In this document: piece after piece, positions 33,043-37,245 of the stretch
Layout: the number at the start of each line of letters is the position of its first letter
Position numbering within the stretch: position 1 is the stretch's first letter
Origin: a bacterium
Lineage (GTDB): Bacteria > Chloroflexota > Dormibacteria > UBA8260 > Bog-877
Reading direction: 5' to 3'
NCBI GenBank assembly: GCA_021791455.1
Contig: JAJYWM010000060.1
Coordinates: 1 to 37,245, forward strand
Length of the DNA: 37,245 bases
Translations under genes and position numbers: made by a program
Notes under the pieces: model-generated
What the model was told of the DNA's origin: nothing
The model's database searches: none
The model's input: only the letters and a program-made list of their open reading frames with translations

Positions 33043-34090
33043 GCGTGACGATCTGGAGGTGAGCGAGGCCGAAGACGCGATCGAGTCGGTCGGCGCCACG
33101 GCCCGCCGCGTGCTGGGACGGTACCAGGAGCGGATCGTCGACGGCCTGCGAGCTTCGATCGAGTACCTACCGATCGAGATCTGCGATCCCGCCCGGTACC
33201 ACCTGGGGCTGGAGCCTGGCGCGCGGCCCGGGAAGGCGCTGAGACCGACCCTCACCATGCTGATCGCGGAGGGGCTGGACGGGGACCCGGAGTGGGCCCA
33301 GCACCTTGGAGTGGCGGTCCAGCTAATCCATGACTTCTCGCTGGTGCATGACGACATCGTCGACGAGGACCGCGCCCGTCGCGGGCAGCCCGCGCTCTGG
33401 GTCAGGGAGGGGATGCCGACCGCCCTCAACACGGGGGATGCCCTGCTCACGGCGGCGTTCCTCGCCATCAGCCGCTCCGGGGTGCCCCCCAGCATGAGTC
33501 GGCTGGCGGCCGACACCCTGGGCTCGGCAACCCTGGAGATGGTCGGGGGCCAGCAGGCTGACATCGCCGCAACCGGGCAGCCGCCATCGGACCTGACCGC
33601 CTACCTCCGCATGGTGGAGCTGAAGACCGGGGCCCTGATGGGAGCGGCGACCGCCATGGGCGCAGTGGCGGCCGGAGCATCCCTAGAGGTGGTGACCGCC
33701 TGCGAGCGGTTCGGGCGAACCCTGGGCATCGCCTTTCAGCTGAGGGACGACACCCTGGGTGTGTTCGGAGATACGAAGGAGACCGGCAAGCCGGTCGGCA
33801 ACGACCTGCTTCGTCGCAAGCAGGGGCTTCCCCTTCTGCTGGCGCTCAATCTGAAAGGGGATTTGAGTCGCACCGCGCACTCCTGGTTGGCCCCCGACGG
33901 TATCTCGCTGTCCACGCTGGATGCCGCAGTCGATCTGATGCGCAGTTCCGGGATCGCCACTCGGTGCGAGGGACTGACGACCACCTGGACCGAGAGGGCG
34001 CTGGGCGCAGCGGCCAAGCTCCCTTTGTCGGCTCCAATCGGGGACGAGGTGGAGCGTCTGTGCCGCTGGCTCGGAGAACGCTGGAGTTGA
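33032..34090 (+). CDS. Trans-polyprenyl diphosphate synthase
   Basis: Condenses IPP with allylic diphosphates, here probably giving farnesyl diphosphate for squalene. The 352-residue product has the first Asp-rich motif HDDIVDED (Asp107, Asp108, Asp111), GKALRPTL with substrate-binding basic residues, and the second motif QLRDDTLGVFGD. In the latter DDxxD reads DDTLG, a form also seen in actinobacterial geranylgeranyl/farnesyl synthases. Chain length cannot be fixed from sequence. GTG at 33032 has GAGGAGG six bases upstream and overlaps ispH by 11 bases. The cyclase gene follows with a further overlap. Confidence 0.9.
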   Translation: MLSERDDLEVSEAEDAIESVGATARRVLGRYQERIVDGLRASIEYLPIEICDPARYHLGLEPGARPGKALRPTLTMLIAEGLDGDPEWAQHLGVAVQLIHDFSLVHDDIVDEDRARRGQPALWVREGMPTALNTGDALLTAAFLAISRSGVPPSMSRLAADTLGSATLEMVGGQQADIAATGQPPSDLTAYLRMVELKTGALMGAATAMGAVAAGASLEVVTACERFGRTLGIAFQLRDDTLGVFGDTKETGKPVGNDLLRRKQGLPLLLALNLKGDLSRTAHSWLAPDGISLSTLDAAVDLMRSSGIATRCEGLTTTWTERALGAAAKLPLSAPIGDEVERLCRWLGERWS

Positions 34091-36036
34091 CTCTCGAATT
34101 CGCCTCTGAGTCGCCGTCCCGCCCCAGCCTCAGGGCTCACGAAGAGCTGCGCCCGGCGCTGGACCGCGCGGTCGCCAACCTGCTCCAGCGTCAGCGGGCG
34201 GATGGCTCCTGGATGGGGGAGCTGGAGAGCAACGCGGCGATCACTGCCGAGTACCTCCTGATGCGCCGCTTCCTGGGGACGGCCGACCCCGCTCGAGAGG
34301 CGTCCGCCCTGCGCTACCTGCGCGGCCAGCAGCGCGACGACGGCAGCTTCGGCATAGCTCCCGAGGTGGAGGGAGATGTCAGCATCACGGCGGAGGTGTT
34401 CGTCGCAATGCGGGCGGTGGGGCTGCCCCTGGACGACCCGTCGGTGGCCCGCGCCCGCACATTTGTGGCTGGGCACGGGGGCGTCAACGCGACCCGCGTC
34501 TTCACCCGCATCTGGATGGCTCTCGGAGGTCTCTGGCCCTGGAGCGCTCTGCCGGTTGTGCCCCCGGAGTGGATCCTCATCCCAGGCAAGAGCGTGGGTA
34601 GCATCTACGACTTGGCCTCCTGGGCTCGGGCAACCACGGTTCCGCTCGCGATCCTGCGTTCCATGGAGGTGGTCTTCCCCCTGGACACGCCCCATCCTGG
34701 AGAGTTGCCCGCGGGGCCCCCGGTGGCCCCGGTGGGAACCCTCACCTGGAAGTCCGTGGAGCGCTTGGTGCGGATTTACGGACGGCTTCCCAAGGTCGGC
34801 TTGCGCCGCCTGGCCATGGCCGAGGCGGAGCGCTGGATCCTGGACCACCAAGAGGCCGACGGCTCCTGGGCGGGAATCCAGCCGCCATGGGTTTACGGGC
34901 TGATGGCACTGGTGGCCCGGGGCCACAGGCTCACGGATCCAGCCGTCAAACGGGGCCTGGAGGCGCTGGAGACCTTTGGCATAGAGGACGCGGCGGGATT
35001 CCGCCTTCAGGCCTGCGTCTCTCCGGTGTGGGACACGGCCCTGGCCCTTTGGGCCCTGCTCGACTCGGGGGTGCCGCGAGACGACCCGGCGATCCGCAGA
35101 GCAGTGGACTGGCTGGTGGACAGGGAGGTCAAGAAGCCCGGCGACTGGGCCGTCCATGTCCCGGATGTCGCCCCTGGCGGCTGGCCATTCGAGTTCTACA
35201 ACGACCAGTACCCGGACACCGATGACACGGCGGTGGTCCTCTGCGCCCTCTCGGCCGCCGGCCACTCACGCGGTGACGGCACACCCGCGGGAGCCGCGAT
35301 GAGCCGCGCTCTGAACTGGCTCGTCTCGATGCAGGGCTCCGACGGTGGCTACGCCGCCTTTGATGTCGACAACAACCGGCGCTGGGTTGAACGGCTCCCC
35401 ATCTCCGACTTCGGCGAGGTGCTGGATCCTCCAAGCCCGGACGTCACCGCCCACGTGGTGGAGGCGTTCGTCCGCTGCGGTGGCCGTGACCTGGCCCTGG
35501 CGAAGTGGCGGGCCGTGTCGTGGCTGCGCGCCTCTGAGGAGGGCGAGGGAGCCTACTTCGGGCGTTGGGGGGTCAACTACGTGTACGGAGGGGCGGCGGC
35601 GGCGACAGCGCTGGCGACGCTGGATGAGCATGCCGACCAGGGTCGGCTATTTCGGCTGGGCAGATGGGTGTCGGACCATCTGCACGAGGACGGCGGGTTC
35701 GGGGAGTCGGTTCTCTCCTATCACGCGGCTGAGCACATCGGGCGAGGGGCGGCCACGCCCTCACAGACCGCCTGGGCTCTGATCGCCCTGGAGGCCGCCC
35801 TGCATTCCTCCCTGGACCTCGATGGGGACGGGAGGCTCACCAGGGCCGCCGAGGCAGCCGCCGGCTGGCTGCTGGCGCACCAGCAGAAGGATGGTGGCTG
35901 GACGGACCGGCACTTCACCGGCACGGGATTCCCGCGCGCCTTCTATCTCCGCTACGAGCTGTACGCGACCATCTTCCCGGTGATGGCGCTGGCACGACTG
36001 GTCGATCCCGGTCGCGCCCTGAGTCCGAGCGACTGA
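34060..36036 (+). CDS. shc: Squalene-hopene cyclase
   Basis: Class II triterpene cyclase that converts squalene to hopene/hopanol, bound to the membrane face. The 658-residue product has the protonating DxDD motif as DTDD (386-389, in YPDTDDTAVVL), close to the family position, and multiple QW repeats (for example QRADGSWMG, QQRDDGSFG, MQGSDGGYAAF, HQQKDGGWTD). GTG at 34060 is preferred because GGTGGAG lies five bases upstream; TTG at 34087, in a TTGA overlap with the previous stop, is an alternative. The squalene-forming hpnC follows eight bases after the stop. Confidence 0.95.
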   Translation: MPLARRTLELTLEFASESPSRPSLRAHEELRPALDRAVANLLQRQRADGSWMGELESNAAITAEYLLMRRFLGTADPAREASALRYLRGQQRDDGSFGIAPEVEGDVSITAEVFVAMRAVGLPLDDPSVARARTFVAGHGGVNATRVFTRIWMALGGLWPWSALPVVPPEWILIPGKSVGSIYDLASWARATTVPLAILRSMEVVFPLDTPHPGELPAGPPVAPVGTLTWKSVERLVRIYGRLPKVGLRRLAMAEAERWILDHQEADGSWAGIQPPWVYGLMALVARGHRLTDPAVKRGLEALETFGIEDAAGFRLQACVSPVWDTALALWALLDSGVPRDDPAIRRAVDWLVDREVKKPGDWAVHVPDVAPGGWPFEFYNDQYPDTDDTAVVLCALSAAGHSRGDGTPAGAAMSRALNWLVSMQGSDGGYAAFDVDNNRRWVERLPISDFGEVLDPPSPDVTAHVVEAFVRCGGRDLALAKWRAVSWLRASEEGEGAYFGRWGVNYVYGGAAAATALATLDEHADQGRLFRLGRWVSDHLHEDGGFGESVLSYHAAEHIGRGAATPSQTAWALIALEAALHSSLDLDGDGRLTRAAEAAAGWLLAHQQKDGGWTDRHFTGTGFPRAFYLRYELYATIFPVMALARLVDPGRALSPSD

Positions 36037-36044
36037 GCCGGCGA

Positions 36045-36923
36045 ATGCTGCCGACCGCAACCACCGAGCTCCCCGACTACTCGCGCGGGCAGCTAGAAAG
36101 TGCCAGGAGAGCGGAGAACTTCCCCATCGCGGCCTGGCTGCTGCGGCCCTCACGACGCGAGGCGCGAGCCGCCATCTACGGCTTCTGCCGGCTGGTGGAC
36201 GACATCGGCGACGAGGGCCTGGGGGACCCCGCAACCCTGCTCGCACTCTGCCGCCAGGAGCTGGAGGCCTGCTACTCGGGGCACCCCTCTCATCCCGTCT
36301 TCACCCGACTCCAGCCGGTGATCGAGCGCCACGAGCTCGACCGCGACTGCTTTCTCCGCCTGATCCAGGCCAACCTCCAGGATCAGGAGGTCAATCGCTA
36401 CGCGACCTGGGAGGAGCTGGAGACCTACTGCACCCTCTCCGCCACCCCGGTAGGGCAGCTGGTGTTGGAATTGGAGGGGATCCGCGACCGCGCCGCGGTG
36501 TCCCACTCCGACTCCATATGCACCGGACTACAGCTGGCGAACATGTGGCAGGACGTGGCGTCGGATCGCAAGCGGGGCCGGCGCTACCTGCCCCTGGAGG
36601 TGCTCCGGGACCATGGGGTCAGCGAGGAGGAGTGGGAGAGCGGGGTTCCCTCGCCCGGCGCGCGAGCCGCACTGCTCCATGCGGTCGGCCGGGCCCGAAG
36701 GCTGCTCCGGGACGGCTGGCCCCTGGTGCGGGAGACCCCGGGTCTCATGCGCCTGGAGATGGCGACCTTCATCCTCTCAGGACTTGCCGCCACTGACGCG
36801 GTCGTCCAGGCGGGGGACCTGGTCTTTCGAGAGAAGGCGCGAATCGGGAGCCGCCAGCGGCGGCGGGTGCTCATCCACTCCCTGGCCGCCTGGCGTGGCG
36901 AGACCCCACCACGCAGCCGGTGA
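36045..36923 (+). CDS. hpnC: Squalene synthase component HpnC
   Basis: Trans-isoprenyl diphosphate synthase-fold enzyme of bacterial squalene synthesis; in characterised systems HpnC converts presqualene diphosphate to hydroxysqualene. The 292-residue product begins with the HpnC-type RAENFPIAAWLLRP. It has the first Asp motif DDIGDEG (52-58) and the second NMWQDVASDRKRGRRYLP (166-183; Asp170, Asp174). ATG at 36045. Its stop overlaps the hpnD start (GTGA). The HpnC rather than HpnD call rests on the N-terminal motif and gene order. Confidence 0.92.
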   Translation: MLPTATTELPDYSRGQLESARRAENFPIAAWLLRPSRREARAAIYGFCRLVDDIGDEGLGDPATLLALCRQELEACYSGHPSHPVFTRLQPVIERHELDRDCFLRLIQANLQDQEVNRYATWEELETYCTLSATPVGQLVLELEGIRDRAAVSHSDSICTGLQLANMWQDVASDRKRGRRYLPLEVLRDHGVSEEEWESGVPSPGARAALLHAVGRARRLLRDGWPLVRETPGLMRLEMATFILSGLAATDAVVQAGDLVFREKARIGSRQRRRVLIHSLAAWRGETPPRSR

Positions 36924-37245
36924 ACGCGGTCCCGGAGCTCAGCTTGGCCGACGCCTATCGCGTCTGCGCCCGGCAGGTGCGCTCCTCTGCCGCCAACTTC
37001 TACTACGCCTTCATGCTGCTGCCAGGGTCCAAGAGGCGGGGCCTGCACGCTGTCTACCGCTTCTGCCGCGGCGCCGATGACATCGCCGATGGGCCGGGCA
37101 GCGCCGAGGAGCGGCGCCGGCTTCTCGAGGACTACCGCGAGTCGCTGCTCGAGGCCCTCGCCGGTCACCCCGGCGGGTCCGAGTGGCTGGTGCTGGCCGA
37201 CACCGCGAAACGGTTCGCGCTGGACCCCGCCAACCTCCACGAGGT
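36920..37245 (+). CDS. hpnD: Presqualene diphosphate synthase HpnD (truncated by window end)
   Basis: The first 108 residues are visible. ANFYYAFMLLPGSKRRGLHAVYRFCRGADDIADG has the HpnD-type SFYYAF-LLP start and the first Asp motif DDIAD. HpnD joins two farnesyl diphosphates to presqualene diphosphate, the step before HpnC. GTG at 36920 is in a GTGA overlap with hpnC. The second Asp motif lies beyond the window. An hpnE-type oxidoreductase would be expected to follow. Confidence 0.88.
   Translation, partial: MNAVPELSLADAYRVCARQVRSSAANFYYAFMLLPGSKRRGLHAVYRFCRGADDIADGPGSAEERRRLLEDYRESLLEALAGHPGGSEWLVLADTAKRFALDPANLHE

Noticed and set aside
32146..35265. Long minus-strand open frames (472 and 509 codons) opposite ispH, the prenyl synthase and shc
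   Set aside because: The opposite strand encodes enzymes with complete catalytic motifs and overlapping starts; the antisense products show no domain.

Overview
The window is GC-rich bacterial chromosome with densely packed genes. Many neighbours overlap by four bases (GTGA, ATGA or TTGA), which suggests tight translational coupling. FtsA, FtsZ, FtsW, MraY and MurG show a walled bacterium. A bacterial type A RNase P RNA, a lipoprotein-type solute-binding protein, a eukaryote-like (type II) IleRS and a hopanoid operon are also present. No outer-membrane, phage, transposon or CRISPR gene is visible. ftsA argues against a typical actinomycete, and the mix would fit a Chloroflexota/Dormibacterota-like soil lineage. 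That placement is inference; no 16S rRNA gene lies in the window.

Layout. (1) 1-5.4 kb, minus strand: ileS, a TraR/DksA-type zinc-finger protein, lspA, an rluD-type pseudouridine synthase and gmk. (2) 5.6-8.2 kb: a plus-strand MaoC-like hydratase converging on an orphan lipoprotein solute-binding protein. (3) 8.4-20.8 kb, minus strand: a division and cell-wall (dcw) cluster in transcription order mraZ, rsmH, ftsL, ftsI, mraY, ftsW, murG, Mpl-like ligase, ftsQ, ftsA, ftsZ. murB, murD, murE and murF are absent from their usual places, and the ligase in the murC position resembles Mpl, the muropeptide-recycling enzyme. A good promoter and MraZ-type direct repeats precede mraZ. (4) 21.1-24.6 kb, minus strand: trpD, trmK-like, coiled-coil zinc-ribbon protein and rnhA form one coupled chain, followed by a small DUF1648-like membrane protein and rnpB. 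(5) 24.7-27.7 kb: an alpha/beta hydrolase (plus), a small zinc-ribbon protein (minus), a tail-anchored pseudokinase and a NudL-type Nudix hydrolase (plus). (6) 27.7-32.0 kb, minus strand: a zinc alcohol dehydrogenase-like protein, an SRPBCC protein and Lon. (7) 32.2 kb to the end, plus strand: ispH, a polyprenyl diphosphate synthase, squalene-hopene cyclase, hpnC and a truncated hpnD.

The last block is a compact route from the end of the MEP pathway, through prenyl chain elongation and squalene formation, to hopene. The dcw block supplies lipid I/II synthesis, septal transglycosylase/transpeptidase and the Z-ring. The two points most worth a second look are the Mpl-like ligase in a dcw cluster stripped of its other Mur ligases, and the membrane-tethered pseudokinase that has lost essentially every catalytic residue. 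Several transcription units end at strong GC-rich hairpins without a U-tract.
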